DNA from: a candidate division Zixibacteria bacterium SM23_73_2
GTDB taxonomy: Bacteria > Zixibacteria > MSB-5A5 > SM23-73-2
Assembly (NCBI GenBank): GCA_001304315.1
Contig: LJUW01000010.1
Location: 1 to 47,812 of the forward strand
Length of the DNA: 47,812 bases
Direction: 5' to 3'
The notes beneath the pieces are model-generated. The model searched no databases. It was not told where the DNA came from and saw only the letters and a list, made by a program, of their open reading frames with translations. Positions 8,420-17,885 of this stretch are shown piece by piece. Numbering within the stretch: position 1 is the stretch's first letter; each line of letters begins with the position of its first letter. A program made the position numbers and the translations under genes.

Positions 8420-9505
8420 ATGTTTTATCATCTTTTATTTCCATTGAGTTCGTCGGTCTCTTTTTTCAACATATTCAGGTACATTACCTTCAGGGCAGCC
8501 TACGCAACGGTGACAGCGCTTATTCTGAGTTTGATTTTGGGACCCATAATAATAAGAAAACTGAAGAAGGGAAGGATAGCGGAGAGGATCAGGGCAGAGG
8601 GACCACCAACGCATTTGGCGAAGGAGGGGACGCCAACCATGGGAGGTGTGATCATATTGTTTTCGGTGGTGGTCCCCACTGTCCTCTGGTCCGACCTTAC
8701 CAATCCCTACATACATTTAATACTTTTAACCACCATCTGGCTCGGTCTTCTGGGTTATATGGATGATTATCTCAAGGCGGTGAAGAACAAACCCAAGGGG
8801 TTGGTGGGAAGAAAAAAACTGGTGGGGCAGACCGTCCTGGGAGTTCTTCTGGGAGTTATTTTACTTTTATATCCACCCGCCATTAATTTCGGTACAGCAA
8901 CCGAGATCCCGTTTTTGAAAAACTGGGTTTTGGATTTTGGCGTCTTCTACATTCCTTTTGTCTGGCTGGTGCTAACCGGTTCATCAAATGCGGTGAATCT
9001 GACCGATGGGCTGGACGGATTGGCCATAGGTCTTATCGGTCTCTGCGCGGTTGCCTTCGCTGGATTGTGTTACATCACCGGAAGGATTGACTTCAGCAGC
9101 TATCTTTCTGTAACCTACCTGGAGGGAAGCGGGGAGCTGGCCGTTTTCTGTGGTGCAATCATAGGCGCTTCTTTGGGATTTCTATGGTTCAATTCTCATC
9201 CCGCTGATGTTTTTATGGGAGATACCGGAGCTCTGGCTTTAGGAGGGTCATTAGGGTTGGTTGCGATTTTAATCAAAAAGGAGCTTCTGCTGGTGATAGT
9301 GGGTGGGGTATTCGTGGCTGAGGCTTTTTCGGTGATAATTCAGGTACTCTTCTATAAGTGGAAAAAAATAAGGGTGTTCAGGATGGCACCTTTGCATCAC
9401 CACTTTGAGCTTCTGGGATGGAAGGAGCCCAAGGTGGTGGTCAGGTTGTGGATTATCGGCGCCATCTGTGCGCTTCTGACCTTGAGCACCTTGAAGATCA
9501 GATGA
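8420..9505 (+). CDS. mraY: Phospho-N-acetylmuramoyl-pentapeptide-transferase
   Basis: Polytopic; 'GTPTMGGVI', 'NAVNLTDGLDGLA', 'DVFMGDTGALALGG', 'APLHHHFELLGWKEPKVVVRLW'. Confidence 0.97.
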   Translation: MFYHLLFPLSSSVSFFNIFRYITFRAAYATVTALILSLILGPIIIRKLKKGRIAERIRAEGPPTHLAKEGTPTMGGVIILFSVVVPTVLWSDLTNPYIHLILLTTIWLGLLGYMDDYLKAVKNKPKGLVGRKKLVGQTVLGVLLGVILLLYPPAINFGTATEIPFLKNWVLDFGVFYIPFVWLVLTGSSNAVNLTDGLDGLAIGLIGLCAVAFAGLCYITGRIDFSSYLSVTYLEGSGELAVFCGAIIGASLGFLWFNSHPADVFMGDTGALALGGSLGLVAILIKKELLLVIVGGVFVAEAFSVIIQVLFYKWKKIRVFRMAPLHHHFELLGWKEPKVVVRLWIIGAICALLTLSTLKIR

Positions 9506-10872
9506 AGGGAAAAAAGAGAATCAAAGGATGTAAAGTGACAGTTTTCGGAGCAGCAAAATCGGGCATGGCGGTGGCTTCCCTTCTGAGGAGAAACGGTGCG
9601 GATGTGTTTATTACCGAGGTTAAGAAGGAAGATGAATTGAAAAACGAGATAGAAAAATTAAAACAGCTTGAGGTTGGTTGGGAAACCGGTGGCCATACCC
9701 ATAAAGCTATTGAGGGTAAGGATTTCTTGGTCTTAAGTCCCGGAGTGCCCACTGATCTGTCCTTATTGAAAGAAGCTTTGGACAAAAAAATACCGATATT
9801 CTCCGAGATCGAGGTGGCATACCGGTTTTGTGAAGGCAAGATAATCGGAATAACCGGTTCAAATGGAAAGACCACTACCGCTACCCTTTTGGGTGAGATT
9901 TTAAAGCTGGATAAAAGAAAGTATGTTGTCTGCGGAAATATCGGTCTCCCCTTTTCAGAAGTTGTTGATGTTCTCACCGAAGATTATATCGTGGTTCTGG
10001 AACTCTCAAGTTTTCAACTGGAAAAAACTCAAGAGTTTCATCCTAAAATAGCAGCGGTTTTAAACATAACCCCCGATCACCTGGACAGGCACTTGGATCT
10101 GAACTCGTACAGAGAGGCTAAGAAAAGAATTTTTAAAAACCAGACCTCAGATGATTTCTCCGTTTTGAATTCGGATGATCCTGAGACGAGCTCTTTGGAA
10201 AGCGAGATTAAAAGCAGAGGTTTTTTCTTCAGCACCCAGGGAGAAGTAAAACAGGGAGCTTTTGTAAAGGAAGATATGCTTGTGTTCAGGCATTTGGGAG
10301 AGGAGGAGAGGGTAATCGCTATCGATGAGATCAGAATAAAGGGCCCCCATAACCTTTCCAACTCAGCTTGTGCAGCCACAGTTGCCAAGCTATTGGGTGT
10401 TGAGACCGAACCTCTGGCTTCAGCTTTAAAGACCTTTCCCGGGGTGGAGCATAGATTGGAGGAGGTGGCAACTGTTTCCGGAGTTAAATACATCAACGAT
10501 TCCAAGGCCACCAATGTTAACTCGGTTTGGTATGCTCTCAGAAGCACAGATCCTCCAATAGTTCTTTTGATGGGTGGGAGGGATAAGGGCGGCGATTTTA
10601 CCAGGCTTGCGGAGCAAATAAAAAAGAGGGTTAGGAGTTTGATCCTTTTGGGAGAAGCCAAAAAAAAGATAAAAGCTCAACTTAAGGGGCTGGTCCCCAC
10701 GTTTTTTGCTCAGGATTTAGAGGAGGCTGTGGATTTAGCTAAAAAACAGGCCCAGGCTGGTGACTGCGTGCTTTTGTCCCCGGGATGTTCCAGCTTCGAT
10801 ATGTTTGATAACTACGAGCACCGGGGTCGGGTTTTCAAAACCAGGGTTCTGGAGAAAAAAGATGAGATATAG
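9502..10872 (+). CDS. murD: UDP-N-acetylmuramoylalanine--D-glutamate ligase
   Basis: 'GITGSNGKTTTATL', 'VEHRLEEVATVSGVKYINDSKATNVNS'; ATG at 9502 overlaps the mraY stop (track ORF at 9418 is over-extended). Confidence 0.95.
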   Translation: MKGKKRIKGCKVTVFGAAKSGMAVASLLRRNGADVFITEVKKEDELKNEIEKLKQLEVGWETGGHTHKAIEGKDFLVLSPGVPTDLSLLKEALDKKIPIFSEIEVAYRFCEGKIIGITGSNGKTTTATLLGEILKLDKRKYVVCGNIGLPFSEVVDVLTEDYIVVLELSSFQLEKTQEFHPKIAAVLNITPDHLDRHLDLNSYREAKKRIFKNQTSDDFSVLNSDDPETSSLESEIKSRGFFFSTQGEVKQGAFVKEDMLVFRHLGEEERVIAIDEIRIKGPHNLSNSACAATVAKLLGVETEPLASALKTFPGVEHRLEEVATVSGVKYINDSKATNVNSVWYALRSTDPPIVLLMGGRDKGGDFTRLAEQIKKRVRSLILLGEAKKKIKAQLKGLVPTFFAQDLEEAVDLAKKQAQAGDCVLLSPGCSSFDMFDNYEHRGRVFKTRVLEKKDEI

Positions 10873-11995
10873 TTCGGCTCCAGATTATGTTCTTTTTTTG
10901 ATAGTGCTGGTGCTGGTGGTCTTCGGTTCGGTGATGATATACTCCTCATCCGCTTTTGTGGCTGATTCGGGTTTTAAAACCAGCGTCTACTTTCTGAAAA
11001 AACAACTGGTCTGGATAGCTTTGTCTTTTGTTTTGCTCTTTGTTTTCAAAAGCATAGATTACCACAAGCTTAGATATTTAGCCACTCCCGCTTTAGTTTT
11101 GTCGCTTTTCCTTTTGGTGGTGGTCTTGTTTTTCGAGCCAACCAAAGGGGTAAAAAGGTGGATCAGGCTGGGAGGTTTTGGTTTTCAGCCCTCCGAACTT
11201 TTCAAGTACTGTCTTTTGTTGTTTATATCAGCCTCCTTGGTTAAAAAAAGTGAAAAGATAAAAAAGCTCAAATATATCCTGATCCCTTACTTTTTGATCC
11301 TGGGGATAGCTTTTCTTCTGATTTTCAAACAGCCTCACCTGGGAGCGATATTTGCCATCGGAACATCTTCGGTGCTTTTGCTTTTCGTGGGGGGAGCCAG
11401 GTTGAGACACCTTTTGATTTTGATCCTTCCGGTTTTTCTTTTAGGGGTGGTTTTGGTCTTCGGTTTAGGCTACGAGAAGGATCGGGTAAGAGATTATATG
11501 AATTCGTTTAAAAACCCGCTTGAAGGCAGCTATCAGCTCCAGCAATCGGTTATAGGTCTGGGAAGCGGAGGTCTTTACGGAAAAGGTCTGGGTAACGGTA
11601 AACAGAAGCTGTTCTTTTTGCCCGAGCCTCACACCGATTTCATATTCTCAGCCATCGGGGAGGAGGGAGGGTTTATCTTTACCTGTGGGATTATGCTTCT
11701 GTTTTTGATTTTTGGATTGAGAGGGATAAAGATCTGTTTGTCTGCCCCGGATCGTTTCGGATTCCTTTTAGCTTTCGGCATGACTTCGATTTTGATTTCA
11801 GGTGCGTTGATTAATACCGGCGTGGTGTTAGGGCTTCTTCCCACCACCGGCATACCCTGCCCCTTCCTGAGCTATGGTGGCTCCTCTCTGGTTATGGCTA
11901 TGTGCGGAGTGGGGATTTTATTGAATATCTCTCAACAGAAGGCTTTAAAAAAACGAAAATCTTATTCTAAACCTTACAGATGGAAAAGAAAGTAA
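10862..11995 (+). CDS. ftsW: SEDS peptidoglycan glycosyltransferase FtsW
   Basis: Polytopic SEDS; 'GVKRWIRLGGFGFQPSELFK', 'LPEPHTDFIFSAIGEEGGF', 'PFLSYGGSSLV'; start ATG 10862 overlaps the murD end. Confidence 0.93.
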   Translation: MRYSSAPDYVLFLIVLVLVVFGSVMIYSSSAFVADSGFKTSVYFLKKQLVWIALSFVLLFVFKSIDYHKLRYLATPALVLSLFLLVVVLFFEPTKGVKRWIRLGGFGFQPSELFKYCLLLFISASLVKKSEKIKKLKYILIPYFLILGIAFLLIFKQPHLGAIFAIGTSSVLLLFVGGARLRHLLILILPVFLLGVVLVFGLGYEKDRVRDYMNSFKNPLEGSYQLQQSVIGLGSGGLYGKGLGNGKQKLFFLPEPHTDFIFSAIGEEGGFIFTCGIMLLFLIFGLRGIKICLSAPDRFGFLLAFGMTSILISGALINTGVVLGLLPTTGIPCPFLSYGGSSLVMAMCGVGILLNISQQKALKKRKSYSKPYRWKRK

Positions 11996-13095
11996 AAATC
12001 ATCTTCGCAGGTGGAGGAACCGGAGGACATTTGTTTCCAGCTGTCGCTATGGCTGAGGAGTTCAGAAAGCGCCATCCCCGTTCGGAGATTTTTTTCGTGG
12101 GTACAAGGAGGGGATTGGAGAGCGAGGTGATTCCTCAAAGAGGTTTTAAGCTCTACCAGATAAAAATCGTGGGGATAAAGAGAAAATTAGATCTTAAGCT
12201 TGCGCTTTTCCCTTTCTATGTGCTTTTATCTCTTCTTCAATCTCACCAGATACTCAAGGGTATCTCCCCGGATCTGGTGGTGGGGACAGGCGGGGATGTG
12301 AGTTTTCCAGTGGTGTTGCTGGCCAGCTTGAAAAGTATACCCAGCCTGATCCAGGAGCAGAACTCCTATCCCGGAATCTCCACCAGAATTTTATCTTTAT
12401 GGGTAGATCGGGTATGTTTGGCTTATCCGGAATCGGTGGTTTTTTTCATCCTGAAAAGAAAGCTCAAGGTGGTTGGCAATCCGGTAAGGGAGGATATCGT
12501 CGGGGGAGGGAAGTATTCTTCGAAGAGGGATTTCAATCTGGATCCGGATAAAAAAACGGTTTTTGTCCTGGGAGGAAGCCAGGGATCTAAGGCGATAAAT
12601 GGAGCTTTGCTGGATGCTTTGGATTTTCTGAATAAGGAAAAGGACATCCAAATTTTGTGGCAGACCGGCAAATCCGATTATCCCAGAATAAAGAAGTTGG
12701 CAGAAAAGCATAAAGCGGAAGTTTCCGTTTTTCCTTTTATCCAGGACATGAGCAGTGCTTACCAGATCTCGGATCTTTTGGTATCCAGGGCAGGAGCTTT
12801 GAGTTTAGCTGAGATTCTTTTCTGGGGCAAACCCGCTTTGCTTGTCCCCTATCCTTATGCTGCAGGTGACCATCAAAGGCATAATGCGGAATCCCTGAAG
12901 AAAAAAGGGGCAGCGGAGATTATCTTTCAGAAAGATTTAAATGGAAAGTCCCTTTTTAAAAGAATCACCCAGCTTTTAAAAGATGAAAACAAATTAAAGA
13001 AAATGGCAGAGGCATCAAAAGAACTATCACAGCCCCAGGCGACATCTTATCTGGTTGATGAGATGGAGAGCCTTCTTTTTAAAAGAGGGGCCTGA
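11980..13095 (+). CDS. murG: UDP-GlcNAc--lipid I GlcNAc transferase
   Basis: 'FAGGGTGGHLFPAVAMAEE', 'GGSQGSKAIN', 'SRAGALSLAEI'. Confidence 0.96.
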   Translation: MEKKVKIIFAGGGTGGHLFPAVAMAEEFRKRHPRSEIFFVGTRRGLESEVIPQRGFKLYQIKIVGIKRKLDLKLALFPFYVLLSLLQSHQILKGISPDLVVGTGGDVSFPVVLLASLKSIPSLIQEQNSYPGISTRILSLWVDRVCLAYPESVVFFILKRKLKVVGNPVREDIVGGGKYSSKRDFNLDPDKKTVFVLGGSQGSKAINGALLDALDFLNKEKDIQILWQTGKSDYPRIKKLAEKHKAEVSVFPFIQDMSSAYQISDLLVSRAGALSLAEILFWGKPALLVPYPYAAGDHQRHNAESLKKKGAAEIIFQKDLNGKSLFKRITQLLKDENKLKKMAEASKELSQPQATSYLVDEMESLLFKRGA

Positions 13096-13102
13096 AGAAA
13101 AT

Positions 13103-14485
13103 ATGATCAAGTTCAGAAAAATAAAAAAGCTTCATTTCGTGGGAATAGGCGGGACCGGGATGTGCGGAATAGCTGAGGTATTGTTGAACTCAGGGTATAA
13201 GATCAGCGGTTCCGATCTGAGGAAAACCGAGGTGACCCAGAGGCTGGAAGGTTTTGGGATCAGAATATCCTATGAGCACGAACCTGGAAATGTGGCTGAT
13301 GCGGATGTGGTGGTTATCTCCTCGGCTGTTAGTCAGGATAACCCCGAGGTTAGATTCGCCAAAAGCAGAAAGATCCCGGTGATAAGGAGAGCGGAGATGC
13401 TGGGCGAGCTGATGAGGATGAAGTTAGGGATAGGGATAGCCGGAACCCATGGCAAAACCACCACCACCTCGATGATCGGTGAGATTCTGACCGAGGGAGG
13501 ATTGGATCCCACAGTGATTGTGGGGGGGAGGGTAGTGAATTTAAAAAGCAGTGCCAAGCTGGGGCAGGGCGAGTATCTGGTAGCGGAGGCGGACGAGTTC
13601 GATCGATCTTTTCTGAAACTGACGCCAACAATTGCAGTCGTAACCACCCTGGAGGCCGAGCATCTGGATTACTATAAGGAGTTCTCGGAGATAGAGAAGG
13701 CTTTTCTGGAATTCATCAACAAAGTCCCCTTTTATGGGTCAGTGGTTATCTGTCTGGATGAGGAGACGATTCGAAACCTTTTGCCCGGGATAGAAAGACC
13801 CATCTTAACCTACGGGCTCCTGCCTCAAGCGGATATTTATGCTGAGGATTTGAGTTTCTCAGAAAACAGGAGTTTTTTCACAGTGTTTTATAAGGATAAA
13901 AAATTAGGAGAGATAAACCTTCGGGTTCCCGGGGTGCACAACGTTAAAAACTCGCTGGCAGCTGCGGGTGTGGGCTTGGAGCTGGACATACCCTGGGAAA
14001 AGATCTCTTTGGCTTTGAGGAATTTCTCCGGGGTCCTGAGAAGGTTTGAGATAAAGGGCGTAATCGGCCAGACCCTGGTGGTGGATGACTATGCTCATCA
14101 TCCCACCGAGATATTGGCTACGCTTAAAGCGGCTAAGGACGGATGGTCAAAAAGGGTGATTGCCCTTTTTCAACCTCACCTCTATACCAGAACCAGGGAT
14201 TTCTCCAGGGAGTTCGGCAGGTCGTTTTTCAACGCCGATGTATTGGTGGTTACCGATGTATATCCAGCAAGGGAGGAACCCATTCCCGGGGTAAGCGGAG
14301 AGCTGGTCGCTAAAGCTGCAAAAGAGTACGGTCACAAAGAGGTCCATTATCTTGCTGAAAAAGATAGATTAGTCCCTTTTCTTCTGGATCTGGTCAGAGA
14401 TGGGGATATGCTTCTGACTTTGGGTGCAGGTGACGTGTATAAAATAGGTGAGAGTTTTCTTAAAAGTTATCGGGGTAAAAGATGA
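13103..14485 (+). CDS. murC: UDP-N-acetylmuramate--L-alanine ligase
   Basis: 'LHFVGIGGTGMCGIAEVLLNSGYKISGSDL', 'GTHGKTTTTSM', 'VDDYAHHPTEI'; start ATG 13103 preferred to track 13055. Confidence 0.96.
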   Translation: MIKFRKIKKLHFVGIGGTGMCGIAEVLLNSGYKISGSDLRKTEVTQRLEGFGIRISYEHEPGNVADADVVVISSAVSQDNPEVRFAKSRKIPVIRRAEMLGELMRMKLGIGIAGTHGKTTTTSMIGEILTEGGLDPTVIVGGRVVNLKSSAKLGQGEYLVAEADEFDRSFLKLTPTIAVVTTLEAEHLDYYKEFSEIEKAFLEFINKVPFYGSVVICLDEETIRNLLPGIERPILTYGLLPQADIYAEDLSFSENRSFFTVFYKDKKLGEINLRVPGVHNVKNSLAAAGVGLELDIPWEKISLALRNFSGVLRRFEIKGVIGQTLVVDDYAHHPTEILATLKAAKDGWSKRVIALFQPHLYTRTRDFSREFGRSFFNADVLVVTDVYPAREEPIPGVSGELVAKAAKEYGHKEVHYLAEKDRLVPFLLDLVRDGDMLLTLGAGDVYKIGESFLKSYRGKR

Positions 14486-15192
14486 AAACAGGATATCTGG
14501 TCTGGATATCATTTATTTTCGTGGGAGGTTTTCTGTTCCTGACCAACTCACCCTGGTTTGGGCTTAAATCGGTGGTTTTGGAAGGCGATTGGCACAATGA
14601 CAAAAAAGAGCAGGAAAAGTTTTTTTCATCCTATTGGGGTAAGAATATCTTTAAGATTCCTTTACAGGATATTGAGGGGAAAATTAGAGAGGAGCCCATG
14701 GTGGAAAAGGTCAGGATTGAAAGGAGGTTGCCTTCGGAGTTGGTTGTTCACTCTTTTTGGAAAAAACCTGTTTTTCTGGTAAATCTCGATAGGATCTATG
14801 GTTTGACTGAGAGTAAAGAGATAATTCCCATTTCGGATGGGGAACAAGCTTATAAGTATCCCATAATAACCGGATTGGGACTTTCCTCTTTTAACTTCTA
14901 TCAGCAGATGCACACCCAGAAAGCTAACCTTTGTAAGAAGATCTACCAGGCAGTAACCGAGGTTGATCCCCATTTGTTCACCAATATCTCGGAGATAAAT
15001 CTGAAGGATGCGGAAAATCCGGTTCTTTTCCTACTTCCTTTTGGGGTGAGGGTGATTTTAGGAACCGGGGATTATTTTTTAAAGATAAAAAGATTAAAGT
15101 CAGTACTCGCGGTGGAGGATTTGAAAGAAATCAAGACCATTGATCTTAGGTTCAAAGACCAGGCTTTGGTTAAAAGGAAAAACAAAAGGTAA
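14482..15192 (+). CDS. ftsQ: Cell division protein FtsQ/DivIB
   Basis: N-terminal TM, POTRA-like 'LKSVVLEGDWHNDKKEQEKFF', 'EEPMVEKVRIERRLPSELVVHSFWKKPV'; between murC and ftsA. Confidence 0.85.
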   Translation: MKTGYLVWISFIFVGGFLFLTNSPWFGLKSVVLEGDWHNDKKEQEKFFSSYWGKNIFKIPLQDIEGKIREEPMVEKVRIERRLPSELVVHSFWKKPVFLVNLDRIYGLTESKEIIPISDGEQAYKYPIITGLGLSSFNFYQQMHTQKANLCKKIYQAVTEVDPHLFTNISEINLKDAENPVLFLLPFGVRVILGTGDYFLKIKRLKSVLAVEDLKEIKTIDLRFKDQALVKRKNKR

Positions 15193-15194
15193 GT

Positions 15195-16421
15195 ATGTCT
15201 GATAGAGAATTTATAGCGGCATTGGACATAGGCACAACCAAGATCGCCTGCGTGGTAGCCGAGATGGAGGAGGAGCAGTTACCCAAGATCACCGGTTTAG
15301 GCATCTCTCCTTCAGAGGGTCTCAGGAAGGGAGTGGTGGTGAATCTGGAGAAGACCATTCAATCGATCATCGGTGCGGTGGATGATGCTGAGCTTATGTC
15401 CGGGATAAAAATCGAATCGGTTTTCTGCGGGATTGCAGGCGATCATATAAAGAGCATCAACTCCCGCGGGGTTATCGGGCTTTCCAGCATGGAAAGCGAG
15501 ATAAATTCCGATGACGTTGAGAAGGTTATCGAGGCAGCCAGGGCTTTAGCCATTCCTCAGGATCGGGAGATAATTCACGTGTTACCTCAGCAGTTCTCAG
15601 TGGATGGTCAATCCGGGATCAAGGATCCGGTGGGTATGTCCGGGGTTAGACTGGAAGCCGAGGTGCATATTGTTACCGGTGCGGTTACCTCTTCTCAAAA
15701 CATCTATAAATCGGTTAAAAGGGCGGGGTTGGAGATAAACGAGTTAGTTTTGGAGCCTTTAGCCTCAAGCTATGCTCTCCTTTACCCTGAGGAGAGGGAA
15801 CTGGGGGTGGTTCTGATAGATCTGGGAGGAGGGACAACTAACATCGCCATATTCTATGAAGGGGGGATCCGGGACACCGCGGTTATTGGACTGGGTGGTA
15901 AGAACGTTACCAGTGACATAGCTTTCGGACTTAAAACTCCTCTGAATTATGCTGAGGAGCTCAAGAAAAACTTCGGATGCGCTTTTGCTCCGATGGCGGA
16001 TGCAAATGAGATGATAAAAGTACCGGGGGTTGGTGGGCGGGAGCCTCGGGAGCTATCCAGGTCGGTTTTAGCTTCGATTGTCGAACCCAGAATGGAGGAG
16101 ATATTTGAGCTGTGTTTGAGGGAGATCGAAAAGGGGGAGCATCTGGACCTTCTGACCAGCGGAGTGGTTTTGACCGGTGGTGGAGCTTTGATGGAGGGGA
16201 TGGTGGAACTTACCGAGAAGGTCTTTGATATGCCCGCCAGAGTGGGGAAACCCAAGGGATTCACCGGGCTTACCGAACAGGCCTCTTCTCCCATCCACTC
16301 AACCGGCATTGGTTTGATACTTTATGGTCAGAATCATAACAGGGAATTAAATCAAACTAAAGGAGGAAGGATAAAGAAAGTCTTTGGTAATTTTAAAAGT
16401 TGGTTAAACGAATATTTTTAA
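15195..16421 (+). CDS. ftsA: Cell division actin-like protein FtsA
   Basis: 'FIAALDIGTTKIACVVAE', 'VVLIDLGGGTTNIAIF', 'VVLTGGGALMEGM'; C-terminal amphipathic tail 'IKKVFGNFKSWLNEYF'. Confidence 0.95.
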   Translation: MSDREFIAALDIGTTKIACVVAEMEEEQLPKITGLGISPSEGLRKGVVVNLEKTIQSIIGAVDDAELMSGIKIESVFCGIAGDHIKSINSRGVIGLSSMESEINSDDVEKVIEAARALAIPQDREIIHVLPQQFSVDGQSGIKDPVGMSGVRLEAEVHIVTGAVTSSQNIYKSVKRAGLEINELVLEPLASSYALLYPEERELGVVLIDLGGGTTNIAIFYEGGIRDTAVIGLGGKNVTSDIAFGLKTPLNYAEELKKNFGCAFAPMADANEMIKVPGVGGREPRELSRSVLASIVEPRMEEIFELCLREIEKGEHLDLLTSGVVLTGGGALMEGMVELTEKVFDMPARVGKPKGFTGLTEQASSPIHSTGIGLILYGQNHNRELNQTKGGRIKKVFGNFKSWLNEYF

Positions 16422-16436
16422 AGAGAGGAAGGATTT

Positions 16437-17597
16437 ATGCTGTTCGAGTTAGAGATGGAAAATAAGACCTATGCCAGGATGAGAGTTGTGGGCGTAGGTG
16501 GAGCTGGAGGGAATGCCGTTAATCGGATGATCGAGGCCGGTCTTTCCGGAGTGGATTTCGTCTCGATCAACACCGATGCTCAGGCTCTGGACAACTCCCG
16601 GGCTTCCCAGAGAATCCAGATAGGGAGCAGGGTTACCAAGGGATTGGGTGCTGGATCGGACCCGATACTGGGGAGGAGAGCCATCGAGGAGGACCGAGAT
16701 CTGGTGGCGGAGAACCTGGTGGGAGCGGATATGGTTTTCGTCACCTGCGGGATGGGTGGAGGTACCGGCACCGGTGCTGCTCCGGTTATCGCCGAGACGG
16801 CAAAGGAGCAAGGAGCTTTAACCATTGCGGTGGTGACCAGACCCTTTGATTTCGAGGGGAAGAAGAGGATGTACAAAGCTCTTACCGGAATCGATGAGCT
16901 GAAGGATAAGGTCGATACCCTGATCGTCATTCCCAACCAGAGGCTTTTGAACGTGGTTGATCGGGATACCAAACTGACCGATGCGTTCAAGCTGGCAGAT
17001 GACGTTCTACTCCAGGCAACCAAGGGTATCTCCGATCTGATTATGGTTCCAGGATTGATCAACCTGGATTTCGCAGATGTAAGGGCGGTTATGTCGGAGA
17101 TGGGAGACGCGATCTTCGGAACGGGACAAAGTAACGGAGAAAACCGAGCCTCCGATGCTGCCCATAAGGCTATCGACAGTCCCCTTTTGGAGGATCTTTC
17201 CATCTCCGGAGCAAAAGGGGTGTTGATCAACGTCACCGGAGGAGCTGATCTCACTTTGCATGAGGTGAGCGATGCTGCTCAGGTGGTGGTGGATGCTGCT
17301 GGCACGGATGCTAACATCATCTTCGGAGCGGTTATCGACCAGGCATTAAAGGATGAGATAAGGGTTACGGTTATAGCAACCGGTTTCGGGGAGAGAATGC
17401 ACTCCTCCAGACTTGAGGGGGAGGAAGAGAGGTTCGGGGATCTGTTCTCCTCCAGGAGACTCACGCTGGAGAACCATGCCTTCTCCCGGAAGAACCAGAA
17501 CAACCAGAAAAGCGTTGCTCAGAAAACCAAGGTGCAGTCCTTTGCCCAGGATGATCTGGAGATCCCTACTTTTTTGAGGAGAAAAGCTGAGGATTAG
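16437..17597 (+). CDS. ftsZ: Cell division GTPase FtsZ
   Basis: 'GVGGAGGNAVNRMIEAG', 'GMGGGTGTGAAPVIA'; C-terminal peptide 'DDLEIPTFLRRK'; RBS aggaagg before 16437. Confidence 0.97.
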   Translation: MLFELEMENKTYARMRVVGVGGAGGNAVNRMIEAGLSGVDFVSINTDAQALDNSRASQRIQIGSRVTKGLGAGSDPILGRRAIEEDRDLVAENLVGADMVFVTCGMGGGTGTGAAPVIAETAKEQGALTIAVVTRPFDFEGKKRMYKALTGIDELKDKVDTLIVIPNQRLLNVVDRDTKLTDAFKLADDVLLQATKGISDLIMVPGLINLDFADVRAVMSEMGDAIFGTGQSNGENRASDAAHKAIDSPLLEDLSISGAKGVLINVTGGADLTLHEVSDAAQVVVDAAGTDANIIFGAVIDQALKDEIRVTVIATGFGERMHSSRLEGEEERFGDLFSSRRLTLENHAFSRKNQNNQKSVAQKTKVQSFAQDDLEIPTFLRRKAED

Positions 17598-17676
17598 TTT
17601 CTCCGGTTCTCAATTGAGGATAAAAGAGAGCTTTAATGTTCTCGGATAAGTCTTGGTCTGTTAGGATCAATTCACC

Positions 17677-17705
17677 CAACCTGCCTGTCCGGCCAGGGGA
17701 GGTTG
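17677..17705. repeat. Short palindromic element downstream of ftsZ
   Basis: CAACCT (17677-17682)/AGGTTG (17700-17705) enclosing CCTG (17684-17687)/CAGG (17694-17697); core CCTGCCTGTCC recurs inverted near 19734-19744. Confidence 0.5.
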
Positions 17706-17808
17706 CGGCTGCCTTGGCTTGATTTTAAAATCTTTTATGTCCTCCTTCGAGCATTCTGATTTTTTGAATAGTTCGTAATGAACAAAACGTTTCCCCATTT
17801 ATCCAAGT

Positions 17809-17834
17809 CCCCTGTTGACAGGGGCTTTTTTTTC
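17809..17834 (+). terminator. Probable rho-independent terminator of the dcw transcript
   Basis: CCCCTG-TTGA-CAGGGG stem-loop (17809-17824) followed by C and a T-run. Confidence 0.72.
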
Positions 17835-17885
17835 AATACATTAAAATAATCAGTTTGAGATTAAGTCTTTTTGGTTTGAAATATT

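Noticed and set aside
9498-9977. 159-aa minus-strand ORF within murD
   Set aside because: Antisense shadow ORF, same reasoning.
10077-10661. 194-aa minus-strand ORF within murD
   Set aside because: Antisense shadow of a conserved gene; no recognisable domain or RBS.
16580-17254. 224-aa minus-strand ORF antisense to ftsZ
   Set aside because: Overlaps an unambiguous ftsZ; low-complexity Ser/Pro-rich translation typical of antisense frames.
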